From Bradyrhizobium elkanii USDA 76 (GTDB lineage Bacteria; Pseudomonadota; Alphaproteobacteria; Rhizobiales; Xanthobacteraceae), in assembly GCF_023278185.1 (NCBI RefSeq), contig NZ_CP066356.1, positions 7,928,001 to 7,992,000 on the forward strand: a DNA stretch of 64,000 nucleotides, in the 5' to 3' direction. The position numbers were made by a program, and so were the translations under genes. Of the stretch, positions 8,217 to 16,028 are shown in pieces (position 1 is the stretch's first letter; each line of letters begins with the position of its first letter). The notes below the pieces were generated by a model. That model ran no database searches. It had not been told where the DNA came from and saw nothing but the letters and a program-made list of their open reading frames with translations.

Positions 8217-8912
8217 TCAGGCTGCGTTCGGGCGCTTGGCTTTCAGCCGCGCCAGTACGTCGTCGGCGGTCGATTTCATGCGCGGGCCAAAGCCCTGCTC
8301 GGCGAGCTTCTCGGCGGTAGCCAGCGGTCCCGCGGCGGCGTCGATCTCGATCAACGCCTCGTCGGCGGCCTGGATCTCCATCTGCCGCTCGCGCAGCCGC
8401 TTCAGCGTCGCCTCCGCTTCCGGCAGCGTCGACTCGTAGGGGCGCGCTGCCTCGATGCCGCTCCGGCGCAGCGAACGCACCGCTTCCGATGCACGGGCGA
8501 GGCGCCGGCCGCGATCGAGCTCGGCGATGCGCGCCTCGGCGTTGCCGACATGGCGCTTCAGCCGGGTGATCTCGGAGGCGAACAGCGCGCGTGCGGTCAT
8601 CGCGGCATCGCGCTCGGCTTCGAGATTGGCGATCGCCTGCGCGGCTTCGCGGGCGAGATCTTCCCGGCCGCCCTCGAGTGCCGCCGACGCGCGTACCTCG
8701 AGATCGGCGATCCGGGCGTTGGTGGCGTCGAGCCGGCGGCCTTCCTGCTGGTCGCCGGCGATCGCCAGCGCCAGGGTCCGCTTCGAGCGGTCGACGGCGG
8801 CGGCGGCATCGCGCATCTGCTGGTCGAGGATGACCAGCGCTGTCCGGTCTTGCAGTTCCTCCTCCGCTGCTGCCACGCTGCCGCGGAAAAGCGTCAAAAC
8901 AGTTTTGAACAT
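8217..8912 (-). CDS. PspA/IM30 family protein, 231 aa
   Basis: Begins MFKTVLTLFRGSVAAAEEEL, the amphipathic membrane-binding helix of PspA/IM30, then almost continuous coiled coil (heptads of Ala, Leu, Glu, Arg) to about residue 200. Length is close to the usual 220-230. Such proteins assemble on stressed membranes and stabilise them. Start 8912 has GGGAG at the right spacing; an upstream ATG at 8936 would sit inside the first operator palindrome. There is no PspF or PspBC nearby; control by the divergent TetR protein is indicated by three palindromes between the genes. Confidence 0.85.
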   Translation of the reverse strand: MFKTVLTLFRGSVAAAEEELQDRTALVILDQQMRDAAAAVDRSKRTLALAIAGDQQEGRRLDATNARIADLEVRASAALEGGREDLAREAAQAIANLEAERDAAMTARALFASEITRLKRHVGNAEARIAELDRGRRLARASEAVRSLRRSGIEAARPYESTLPEAEATLKRLRERQMEIQAADEALIEIDAAAGPLATAEKLAEQGFGPRMKSTADDVLARLKAKRPNAA

Positions 8913-8928
8913 TTGGTCACTCCCTGTT

Positions 8929-8999
8929 ATGAGCATCGCTCATGAATCTCTTGTACCACATAATGAGCAACGCTCAAGAATTATTTGAGCATCGCTCAA
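8929..8999. promoter_or_regulatory. Three TetR operator palindromes
   Basis: Three copies of TGAGC-NNN-GCTCA lie between pspA and tetR: 8930-8942 (spacer ATC; extended arms ATGAGC/GCTCAT), 8964-8976 (spacer AAC) and 8986-8998 (spacer ATC; extended arms TTGAGC/GCTCAA). Start-to-start spacings are 34 and 22 bp, close to three and two helical turns, so dimers could bind on one face. Placement across both divergent promoters fits repression of both genes and autoregulation. Confidence 0.8.
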
Positions 9000-9024
9000 G
9001 GTGATGGTTAACGAAGGATCAAAG

Positions 9025-9633
9025 ATGTCCAAGGCATTGGAACGACGAGCAAAACTGCGGGAAGCGCTGATCGAGGCGGCGGAGCGGGCGATTGCGGCAA
9101 AGGGTCTCGGTGGCCTGAAAACCCGCGAACTGGCCCAGGAAATCGGGGTCGCCAATGGCGGCGTCTACAATCTGGTCGAGGATGTCGACGAGCTGATCCT
9201 GCGCGTCGGCTCGCGCACGCTGGCGCGGCTCGATGCGTCGCTGTCGCTGGCCGAGATCGGCGGGGCTGCGGCGCCGCGCGAGATGCTGGTGCGGATCGCG
9301 GTCGCCTATTGCGACTTCGCCGCCGACAATCTCGAACTGTGGCGCGCGCTGTTCGAGCATCGCATGCAGCCCGGCAAGCCGGTGCCGGAATGGGCGATCA
9401 CCGAGCAGATGGAATTGTTCCGTCACATCTACAAGCCGCTCGCCGCGCTGTTTCCGCAGCGTTCGCCGGCGCAGCTCGGCGTCACCGCGCGCAGCCTGTT
9501 CTCCGCGGTGCATGGCATGGTCGCGCTCGGGCTCGAGCACAAGCTGATCGCGGTGCCGATCGGCGCATTGCGCAGCGAGATCGCAACGTTGACGCGCGCG
9601 ATGGTCGACGGGCTGACGGCCAGGAAGGAATAG
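9025..9633 (+). CDS. TetR/AcrR family transcriptional regulator, 202 aa
   Basis: N-terminal helix-turn-helix: AIAAKGLGGLKTRELAQEIGVANGGVYNLVEDVDELI in family layout, with the turn around EIGVANGGVYN. A ligand domain of about 150 residues follows, with YCDFAADNLELWRALFEHRM, common in TetR proteins of the C-terminal WHG type. Start MSKALERR (9025) is preceded by GAAGG at 7 bases; the GTG at 9001 lies against the third palindrome. Divergent from pspA-yiaA, with three matching operators between them, so it is probably their repressor and its own. Confidence 0.88.
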   Translation: MSKALERRAKLREALIEAAERAIAAKGLGGLKTRELAQEIGVANGGVYNLVEDVDELILRVGSRTLARLDASLSLAEIGGAAAPREMLVRIAVAYCDFAADNLELWRALFEHRMQPGKPVPEWAITEQMELFRHIYKPLAALFPQRSPAQLGVTARSLFSAVHGMVALGLEHKLIAVPIGALRSEIATLTRAMVDGLTARKE

Positions 9634-9655
9634 GATTTCCGGACGCGCCCTCGCC

Positions 9656-10027
9656 TCACGGCTCCATCGTGTAGGCGCGCCCGGGCTCGAGCGCGTAGAT
9701 GGTCAGGAAGCGCAGCGGCCGGTCCGGATCGCAATTGCGAAACAGAGTGTGCGGAACGCCGGGTCGATCCTGCAAGGTCTCGCCTGCCCGATACTGGCGC
9801 GGCGCCTCGTCGCCATACGCGGACTCGGCGACGCCTTCGACGATGAAGACCACGCCGCCAACGGGGTGCCGGTGCAGCGGAGCGACCCCGCCGGGCGGAT
9901 AGGTCACCTCGGCAACGACAAGCTCGCGATCATCGCCGGGCAAAGCGAGACGCTCGAGGGTCCTGCGGGTGACGCCGGCAAATCCGGCTTGTTGAGCTTT
10001 TGCCTGACCGTCGCTGCTTTCAACCAT
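9656..10027 (-). CDS. Cupin domain protein, 123 aa
   Basis: Single cupin barrel. Motif 1 is PLHRHPVGGVVFIVEGVAE and motif 2 is AGETLQDRPGVPHTLFRN; the two His of motif 1, the Glu and the His of motif 2 give the usual metal site. Small single-domain cupins act as sugar or small-molecule isomerases, dioxygenases or regulators; nothing here selects one. Start MVESSDGQ (10027) follows AGAGG; the open frame to 10417 is not needed. Convergent with the tetR gene, 22 bp apart. Confidence 0.8.
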   Translation of the reverse strand: MVESSDGQAKAQQAGFAGVTRRTLERLALPGDDRELVVAEVTYPPGGVAPLHRHPVGGVVFIVEGVAESAYGDEAPRQYRAGETLQDRPGVPHTLFRNCDPDRPLRFLTIYALEPGRAYTMEP

Positions 10028-10205
10028 TGGAACCTCTTGTCTGCCACGCGAGCCGTCGTGCCGACGACTATGGGCGCCTCGCCGAGGCAACAAGATGTCC
10101 GATCGCCGATCCAACGCCCGCCGTGCACATGAGCCGAAGTCCTTGCCACCCCTGCCCCGACGTTGCAGGATTCCTGCGCCGAGAACCTTCAGCAGTGGAC
10201 CTTGC

Positions 10206-10604
10206 ATGAAAACGAGTATCGTCACGACACGGTTGTCGACGGCAGCCGCTTTGGCGTTCATCCTTGCGGCATCAAGTGTCGTGCCAGCGTCTTCGGCGCA
10301 GCCCGTGCCGGAATGCTCGATGTCGGTGACGTTGGCGGATTGGGGCGAGAATTCGACCGGCGATATCGACGTCGCGTCAGGCCAAAGCTGCCAGATCCCG
10401 ATCGGTATCCGCGGCACGGTGACGGACTCGTCGATCTCGCAAAAGCCGGCCTATGGCAGGCTGAAGAAGATCAACGCATCGACCTTCGAGTACAGGGCGA
10501 AGGCCAAGTACAAGGGCAGCGACACCTTTGCCATCAAGGCGACGGGCCAGGGGCCGAAGACATCCGGCACCTCGGTCATCACCGTGCACGCGACGATCAA
10601 GTAG
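10206..10604 (+). CDS. Secreted Ig-like domain protein, 132 aa
   Basis: Start MKTSIVTTRLSTAAAL gives a signal peptide with cleavage likely after VPASSAQ. The mature part is one beta-sandwich of about 100 residues: PAYGRLKKINASTFEYRAKAKYKGSDTFAIK, then SVITVHATIK, the pattern of bacterial Ig-like repeats in which a tyrosine-rich strand precedes the GSDTF turn. Two Cys flank the first strand of the mature protein and could form a disulfide. Probably periplasmic or surface located. Function unknown. Confidence 0.65.
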   Translation: MKTSIVTTRLSTAAALAFILAASSVVPASSAQPVPECSMSVTLADWGENSTGDIDVASGQSCQIPIGIRGTVTDSSISQKPAYGRLKKINASTFEYRAKAKYKGSDTFAIKATGQGPKTSGTSVITVHATIK

Positions 10605-10758
10605 TCATCGATTTCGAGACATTGCAGCTGGCTTGTCGCGCGGACCGCGACCATTTCGTGGTCACGATCGCGCCGCCTATCGTATCGACGGAACGTTTTT
10701 TTGCCTTTGGGTCGTCCTGACGTTCTGTTAGCCTCGCCGCGCTTGGGAAAGAACGGCA

Positions 10759-11172
10759 ATGCTGACGTTGATGTTCGCCGGCGTCTCGCTGCTCTATGCT
10801 ACGGTTGGTCAGGCTGGCGGGACAGCATTTCTTGCTCTCATGGCGTTCGCCTCGTTCCCTTCGAACGAGATGCGTCCGACGGCGCTGCTACTCAATATCA
10901 TCGCAGCCACCTATTCGACCTGGCGCTTTCATCGCGGGGGCCTGATTGATTGGGCCAAGCTAAGGCTGCTCCTCATTGCGTCGCTCCCGACCGCTCTTGT
11001 TGGCGGGTTCATCGTTCTTGACGAACGTCTGTATAACGTCGCGACCGGAGTGATTCTTCTCGCTGCTGCGGCGGCCGCTTATCCCTCGCTGCGGTTTCAA
11101 AGGCGGCACGAGGCACGCGAGGCCGCTCGGAACCGGATACCTATGACATTTTGCCGCACGCGACCTGACTGA
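10759..11172 (+). pseudogene. TSUP/TauE-SafE permease, truncated to its N-terminal half
   Basis: Starts MLTLMFAGVSLLYATVGQAGG, the first helix of sulfite/anion exporter TauE/SafE proteins with their conserved G-x-G-G region, then RPTALLLNIIAATYSTWRF and a third and fourth helix. The family runs about 250 residues and 7-8 helices; here only 137 residues and about four helices exist before a hydrophilic, Arg-rich tail that does not look native. I infer a truncated or frameshifted gene. A short functional variant cannot be excluded. Confidence 0.6.
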
Positions 11173-11364
11173 TGGGTGTGACACCCATCATAGATGCTGC
11201 ATTCAAATTCTGCGATCCTGAATTTGATATTAACGATTTCTTTAGCGCTGATCTCAGCCGGACGACACTATCTCAGCCTGGCCCGCCTCACGGGCCAAAA
11301 TTAATTGCCTTGCACCTTGGAAATTAGCCGGTCTCGACCGGCGCACCCCACGAGGACGCAAACC

Positions 11365-13365
11365 ATGGCCAATTCCGCACCGGTCGTCACGATTGGTAAC
11401 CACAGCCTGTTGTACAATCAGTGGCAAAAGATGCAGCCATGGCTCACCTATGCCGACTCCGACGGCAATCCCGCGCAGAAATTTCAGTTCTGGGACGGCG
11501 GCTCAGCTGCGAACAGCGCCTATTTCTGGACTTCCACCAACGACCATTGGGCCGCCAACACGACGATCGAAGTTGCGGCCTCTGACCTCTCCGACGTGTG
11601 GGTGCGTGCCGGTGCGGTCGGCGGCACCGAGACACTGTGGGTACGCGCCTTCGACGGGACCGATTGGGGCAACTGGACGTCTTTCACGCTCACGACGATT
11701 CCAAACACTGTGCCGGTCGTCACGGTCCCCGACGTGCAGCTGCACACCAATACATGGACGCAAGCCAAGAATTGGCTGACCTACTCCGATGCCAATGGGG
11801 ATGCAGCCACCAAATACCAATTCTGGGACAGCGGCACCTCCGCAACAAGCGCCTATTTCTGGACTTCCACCAATGACCATTGGGCTGCCAACACAACGAT
11901 CGAAGTGGCGGCCGCCGACCTGGCCGATGTCTGGATCAAGGGCGGCTCGACAACCGGTGCCGAGACGTTCTGGGTCAGAGCGTTCGACGGAACGGACTGG
12001 AGCAACTGGGACAGCTTCACGCTGACGTCGGTCAATACTCCGCCCGTCGTGACTGCCGGTGATCATTCCATACATATCGATCAATGGGTCACCGTCGACA
12101 ACTGGTTGACCAAGACCGATGCCAATGGCGACGCGATCACGAAGTACCAATTCTGGGATAGCGGCACCGCCGCCACCAGCGCCTATTTCTGGACACCCGA
12201 CAATTCCCACTGGGCTGCCAACACGACGATCGACGTTTCGGCTGCGGACCTCGCCAATGTCTGGATCCATGGCGGCTCGACAACCGGTTCCGAGACGATG
12301 TGGGTAAGGGGATTCGACGGAACGGAGTGGAGCAATTGGGACACATTCACCGTGACGTCGACGCCGAACACGGTGCCGGTCGCAACGATCAACGACCAGG
12401 CGCTGCACGTCAATCAATGGGTCAAACCGCAAGGCTGGCTCACTGCCACCGATGCCGAAGGTGACACGATCACCAAGTATCAGTTCTGGGATGCCGGCGC
12501 GGGCGCGACCAGCGCCTATTTCTGGACACCCGACAATTCCCACTGGGCTGCCAACACGACGATCGACGTTTCAGCATCCGATCTGGCCAATGTGTGGATA
12601 AAGGGCGGCTCGACAACCGGTTCCGAGACGATGTGGGTAAGGGCATTCGACGGCACCGCCTGGAGCAATTGGGACAGCTTTACCCTGACGTCGACGAATA
12701 CGGCTCCTACCGCGACGATCAACGATCATACCCTGAACGCCGCGCAATGGGCGCAGCTCGTCAACTGGACGACGGCATCCGACGCCGACGGCGATGCGAT
12801 CACCCAATACCAGTTGTGGGACGGTGGCGGGGCTGCGACCAGCGCCTATTTCTGGACGCCCGACAATTCACACTGGGCGTCCAGCACGGTCATCGACGTC
12901 TCGGCGTCGGATCTCGCCAATGTATGGGTGCGAGGTGGCACCACGGCCGGTACCGATTCCATGTTTGTGCGCGCGTTCGACGGAACCAGCTGGAGTACCT
13001 GGGACAGCTTCACCGTGACCAGTCTGGCAAACCACGCCCCCGATGCCTCGATCAGCAACCAGACCTTGCACGTCAACGAGTGGAGCCAGGTCGGCAACCT
13101 GGTGTCCTATGCCGACGCTGACGCAAATCCCGCGACCGCCTATCAGTTTTGGGATGGCGGCGGCAACGCCGACAGCGGCTATTTCTGGACCTCTGCGAAT
13201 TCCCATTGGGCAGCCAGCACCGTGATCGACGTCAATGCCGCCGACCTCGATGATGTCTGGATGCGTGGCGGCGCCACCACCGGCACTGAAACGATGTATG
13301 TGCGCGCGTACGATGGCATTGACTGGAGTGCGTGGCACGCGTTCACGCTCTCGACCATCGTCTAG
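11365..13365 (+). CDS. Six-repeat protein of 110-residue units, 666 aa
   Basis: After MANS the whole protein is six tandem units starting at 11377, 11710, 12040, 12373, 12703 and 13036 (periods 330-333 bp). Each contains a short entry strand, QW..W.TY.DADGD, YQFWDGG, SAYFWT, HWAANTTIDV, DLANVWI.GGSTTG and WVRAFDGT.WSNWDSFT. DNA identity between neighbouring units is high, so they arose by duplication. No signal peptide is visible; this suggests type I or another leaderless export, or a cytosolic role. The units look like beta-rich modules of RTX/adhesin-type proteins. Start ATG 11365 has GAGGAC upstream. No secretion genes are adjacent. Confidence 0.8.
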   Translation: MANSAPVVTIGNHSLLYNQWQKMQPWLTYADSDGNPAQKFQFWDGGSAANSAYFWTSTNDHWAANTTIEVAASDLSDVWVRAGAVGGTETLWVRAFDGTDWGNWTSFTLTTIPNTVPVVTVPDVQLHTNTWTQAKNWLTYSDANGDAATKYQFWDSGTSATSAYFWTSTNDHWAANTTIEVAAADLADVWIKGGSTTGAETFWVRAFDGTDWSNWDSFTLTSVNTPPVVTAGDHSIHIDQWVTVDNWLTKTDANGDAITKYQFWDSGTAATSAYFWTPDNSHWAANTTIDVSAADLANVWIHGGSTTGSETMWVRGFDGTEWSNWDTFTVTSTPNTVPVATINDQALHVNQWVKPQGWLTATDAEGDTITKYQFWDAGAGATSAYFWTPDNSHWAANTTIDVSASDLANVWIKGGSTTGSETMWVRAFDGTAWSNWDSFTLTSTNTAPTATINDHTLNAAQWAQLVNWTTASDADGDAITQYQLWDGGGAATSAYFWTPDNSHWASSTVIDVSASDLANVWVRGGTTAGTDSMFVRAFDGTSWSTWDSFTVTSLANHAPDASISNQTLHVNEWSQVGNLVSYADADANPATAYQFWDGGGNADSGYFWTSANSHWAASTVIDVNAADLDDVWMRGGATTGTETMYVRAYDGIDWSAWHAFTLSTIV

Positions 13366-13454
13366 CTGCCCCGGCGTGACGTCGTGCGGATATGCGCCGA
13401 CGAAAACGGGCATCGCGGTGCCGCGTCGCGCCGGCGAATGCCGCGGGGTACGAC

Positions 13455-14432
13455 CTAGTTCGGCGTGAAGATCACCTTGCCCTTGAATGCCGCCGCCTGC
13501 GCGATCGCCTGCGAAAAATCCTCCAGGCGATAGGCCCCGACCACCGGCGCGCTGATCGCGCCCGATGCGACCATCGGCACCAGATGGTCGTACATTCCGG
13601 CCAATGCCTGATCGGTCGCGGTCTTGCCCCAATGGCCGAGCCAGAAGCCGCGCACCGACACTTCGTTGAAGATCACGCTCAAGGCCGAGCCGGAGAACGG
13701 CTGTCCGCTCATCGCGCTGTAGATGACGAGCACTCCTTTTGGCGCGAGGCAGTTCATCAGGTTCAAGGCGGATGAGCCGCCGACCATGTCGAGCGCCAGC
13801 TGGATCGGCGCCCTACCCGTTTCCCTGGCGACGCGCTTGGCGAGATCCGGCCCGTCGAGCAGCACGATATCGCCGCCGACCGACTTGACCTCGTCCACGA
13901 CGTCCTCGCGGCGGACGATGTTGACGGTCTTGAGCCCGAGCGACTTGGCGATGGCGATCACCGCGCGCGCCGTCGCCGAATTGGCGCCGTTCTGGATCAC
14001 CCAGCCGCCGCGCGGGACTTTCACGAAATCGGTCAGCAGCAGATAGGCGGTGGCCGGATTGACCCCGATCATGGACAGTTGCTGGACATCGGCATTGTCG
14101 GGCAGCGCGCGCTGCCACGACGCTGTGAATTTGACCCGCTCGGTCCAGGACGGGACCGTGAAGGGAATCAGCGTGCGGTCGCCCTCCTTCAGGTTCCTCA
14201 CCTGCGATCCGGTGGCAACAACCCGCCCGACGCCCTCGATCCCGAGCGTGGCCGGCGGTGACGGCAGATAGCCGTAGCGCCCGGCGATGATCATGAAATC
14301 CGAATTGTTGATCGGCGCGGCCTCAACCGCGACCACGACCTCGTCGGGGCCGGGGCTGCCGACATCCGGCACCTCGTTGAGCTTGACCACATCCGCTGCA
14401 CGTCCGAATGCAACGACCTGAACCGCTTTCAT
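13455..14432 (-). CDS. Zinc-type MDR oxidoreductase (quinone/enoyl reductase-like), 325 aa
   Basis: Medium-chain dehydrogenase/reductase. N-terminal catalytic domain with PINNSDFMIIAGRYGYLP and GIEGVGRVV; the Rossmann part begins near residue 145 (VIQNGANSATARAVIAIAKSLG). The N-N-S-D and G-x-Y-G pattern is that of 2-enoyl reductase (MECR/Etr1) and quinone oxidoreductase branches, which lack structural zinc; no four-Cys zinc lobe is present. It should reduce an alpha,beta-unsaturated carbonyl with NADPH. Divergent from a TetR gene with a palindrome between, so it is probably induced by the regulator's ligand. Confidence 0.85.
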   Translation of the reverse strand: MKAVQVVAFGRAADVVKLNEVPDVGSPGPDEVVVAVEAAPINNSDFMIIAGRYGYLPSPPATLGIEGVGRVVATGSQVRNLKEGDRTLIPFTVPSWTERVKFTASWQRALPDNADVQQLSMIGVNPATAYLLLTDFVKVPRGGWVIQNGANSATARAVIAIAKSLGLKTVNIVRREDVVDEVKSVGGDIVLLDGPDLAKRVARETGRAPIQLALDMVGGSSALNLMNCLAPKGVLVIYSAMSGQPFSGSALSVIFNEVSVRGFWLGHWGKTATDQALAGMYDHLVPMVASGAISAPVVGAYRLEDFSQAIAQAAAFKGKVIFTPN

Positions 14433-14455
14433 GGCGCGATCTCCCGATTTTATTA

Positions 14456-14471
14456 TGTACTTCTAAGTACA
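14456..14471. promoter_or_regulatory. Palindromic operator between MDR and tetR genes
   Basis: TGTACTT-CT-AAGTACA is a perfect 7-bp inverted repeat with a 2-bp centre, located 23 bp upstream of the MDR start and 86 bp upstream of the tetR start. A half site (GTACA) recurs at 14541-14545 near the tetR start. Size and position fit a TetR dimer site. Confidence 0.7.
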
Positions 14472-14557
14472 GAATTGGGATTACGTCAATAGCGGGACCT
14501 GCCTTCACGGCAAGGTGAAGGCTTCACATCCGACGCGGGAGTACATAAAAGACGGAT

Positions 14558-15133
14558 ATGGCAAGGCCGCGCAGCTTCGATCCGGACGATGTCCTGGAAA
14601 TCGCCCGCCAGATGTTCTGGCAGAAGGGCTTTCAGGCGACTTCGCTCGACGAGATCACGGCGGCGAGCGGCGTCGCGAAACCCAGCCTCTATGCGGCCTT
14701 CGGCGACAAGAACGCGTTGTTCCTGAAGGTGCTGGACCGCTATCACGACGGCATCCTCGGCTGGGCCGAGCGCGTGCTGGCGCAGCCGGGGCCCGCGCGG
14801 GACGTCATCAGGCAGTGGCTCACCGGCTTCATTCCCTATTGCTCGGGCGAGAAGGGACAGCGCGGCTGCCTGTCGATCAATTCCGCGACCGACGGCTCGC
14901 TCGACCAGGTCGAGCTCCGCAAGAGCATCGAGCGCTACAACCGGCGGCTTGAAGAGTTGCTGCGCACGCGGCTGCGCACCGATCGCGCCCAGTTCAGCAA
15001 GGGCTTTGACCCTGACGTCACCGCCCACACCATCATGGTGGTGCATGCCGGACTGCTGGCGCTCGCGCACCAGAGGCCGGATTGGAAACAGGTGAAGGCC
15101 GTGATCGACCAGGTGATGAGCCTGCTCGCCTGA
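14558..15133 (+). CDS. TetR/AcrR family transcriptional regulator, 191 aa
   Basis: Begins MARPRSFDPDDVLEIARQ; helix-turn-helix around TSLDEITAASGVAKPSLYAAFGDKNALF. The C-terminal domain has GEKGQRGCLSINSATDG, a signature of the TetR_C subgroup that includes regulators of reductases and efflux. Length is typical. Divergent from the MDR oxidoreductase, with the palindrome at 14456 in the shared region, so it most likely represses that gene and itself. Downstream are no co-directional genes for 130 bp. Confidence 0.88.
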   Translation: MARPRSFDPDDVLEIARQMFWQKGFQATSLDEITAASGVAKPSLYAAFGDKNALFLKVLDRYHDGILGWAERVLAQPGPARDVIRQWLTGFIPYCSGEKGQRGCLSINSATDGSLDQVELRKSIERYNRRLEELLRTRLRTDRAQFSKGFDPDVTAHTIMVVHAGLLALAHQRPDWKQVKAVIDQVMSLLA

Positions 15134-15265
15134 GATTGTCAGCACCCGGCCTTCCGCTGCGCTCGCACGAATGTGATGATATGTCGATCATCATCTGATT
15201 GATGTCCTGATCCCGATGACCATGTCCGGATTGGCTGTCATGGGCTTTCCGGATTTGAGGATCAG

Positions 15266-15622
15266 ATGAGCAAACGGTTTTGGCGTGCGACGCTCGTTGC
15301 AGTCACGGCCCTCTTGGCGAAGCCGGCGATCGGTCCGGCGCAGGCCCATGACCACCAGCAACCCGAATTGAACGCCTGGTATGAGAGCCTGCGCAGCGTC
15401 AAGGGCCCCTGCTGCGACGGCAGCGACGCGAAGCGTGTCGATGACGCCGATTGGGACACCAGGGATGGCCACTATCGTGTGCGCCTCGAGGGTGAGTGGG
15501 TCGACGTTCCCGACGAGGCCGTCGTCGCCGGACCGAACCGCGCCGGCCGCACCATGGTCTGGCCGTACTACCTCGACGGACACCCGAGGCCGCGCTGCTT
15601 CATGCCGGGCAGCATGGGCTGA
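15266..15622 (+). CDS. Exported conserved hypothetical protein, 118 aa
   Basis: Signal peptide MSKRFWRATLVAVTALLAKPAIGPAQA with likely cleavage before HDHQQP. The mature 90 residues contain SVKGPCCDGSDAKRVDDADWDT, then YRVRLEGEWVDVPDEAVV, and end RCFMPGSMG; three Cys are conserved-looking. This arrangement (Cys-Cys-Asp-Gly, Trp-x-Asp-Val-Pro) recurs in small periplasmic proteins of rhizobia. Function unknown. The gene stands alone between a TetR gene and repeats. Confidence 0.7.
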   Translation: MSKRFWRATLVAVTALLAKPAIGPAQAHDHQQPELNAWYESLRSVKGPCCDGSDAKRVDDADWDTRDGHYRVRLEGEWVDVPDEAVVAGPNRAGRTMVWPYYLDGHPRPRCFMPGSMG

Positions 15623-15664
15623 AGCGGGATGAAGTTAGTTCGATCAATCTCACGACGCGCTGAC

Positions 15665-15755
15665 TACACCTCCCCTCTCCCGCTTTTGTGGGTGGGGCCT
15701 CTCTCCGCAGCGCGACTCGCGGAGAGAGCCCCCACCCAGCCCTCCCCCGCAAGCG
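15665..15755. repeat. CCTCCC/GGGAGG inverted intergenic repeat
   Basis: CTCTCCCGC..GTGGGTGGGGCCTCTCTCCG on the left and CGGAGAGAGCCCCCACCC..CCTCCCCCGC on the right. The same family occurs at 19479 and, diverged, at 30961. With the next repeat it fills the gene-free stretch 15623-16028. Confidence 0.7.
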
Positions 15756-15804
15756 TTGGGCAATCGCATATGGCCGTTTGAGGTAATCGGAGTTCTCACA
15801 AACT

Positions 15805-15893
15805 CGTCATGCCCGGGCTTGTCCCGGGCATCCACGTCTTCGTTTCCACGCGAAGAAAAGACGTGGATGGCCGGGACAAGCCCGGCCATGACG
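15805..15893. repeat. CGTCATGCCCGGG palindromic intergenic repeat
   Basis: CGTCATGCCCGGGCTTG with a short nested hairpin, the shared CCACGTCTT/AAGACGTGG arms in the middle, and CAAGCCCGGCCATGACG on the right. Near-copy of the element at 18900. Confidence 0.8.
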
Positions 15894-16028
15894 GCGCGGA
15901 AGAATCGGTTCATCCCATATGCGATTGCCCTGCCCGCAAGCGCACCACCTTGCGATTGCCATTCAATCTAATCTCATCATGCCTTGGGCGACCAAGCTGC
16001 GCAGGCCGGCGTCCTGCGGCACGGCTGA

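Noticed and set aside
11365..13365. Possible CRISPR or satellite array
   Set aside because: The repeats are in-frame coding units of 330-333 bp with divergence at third positions; no spacers.
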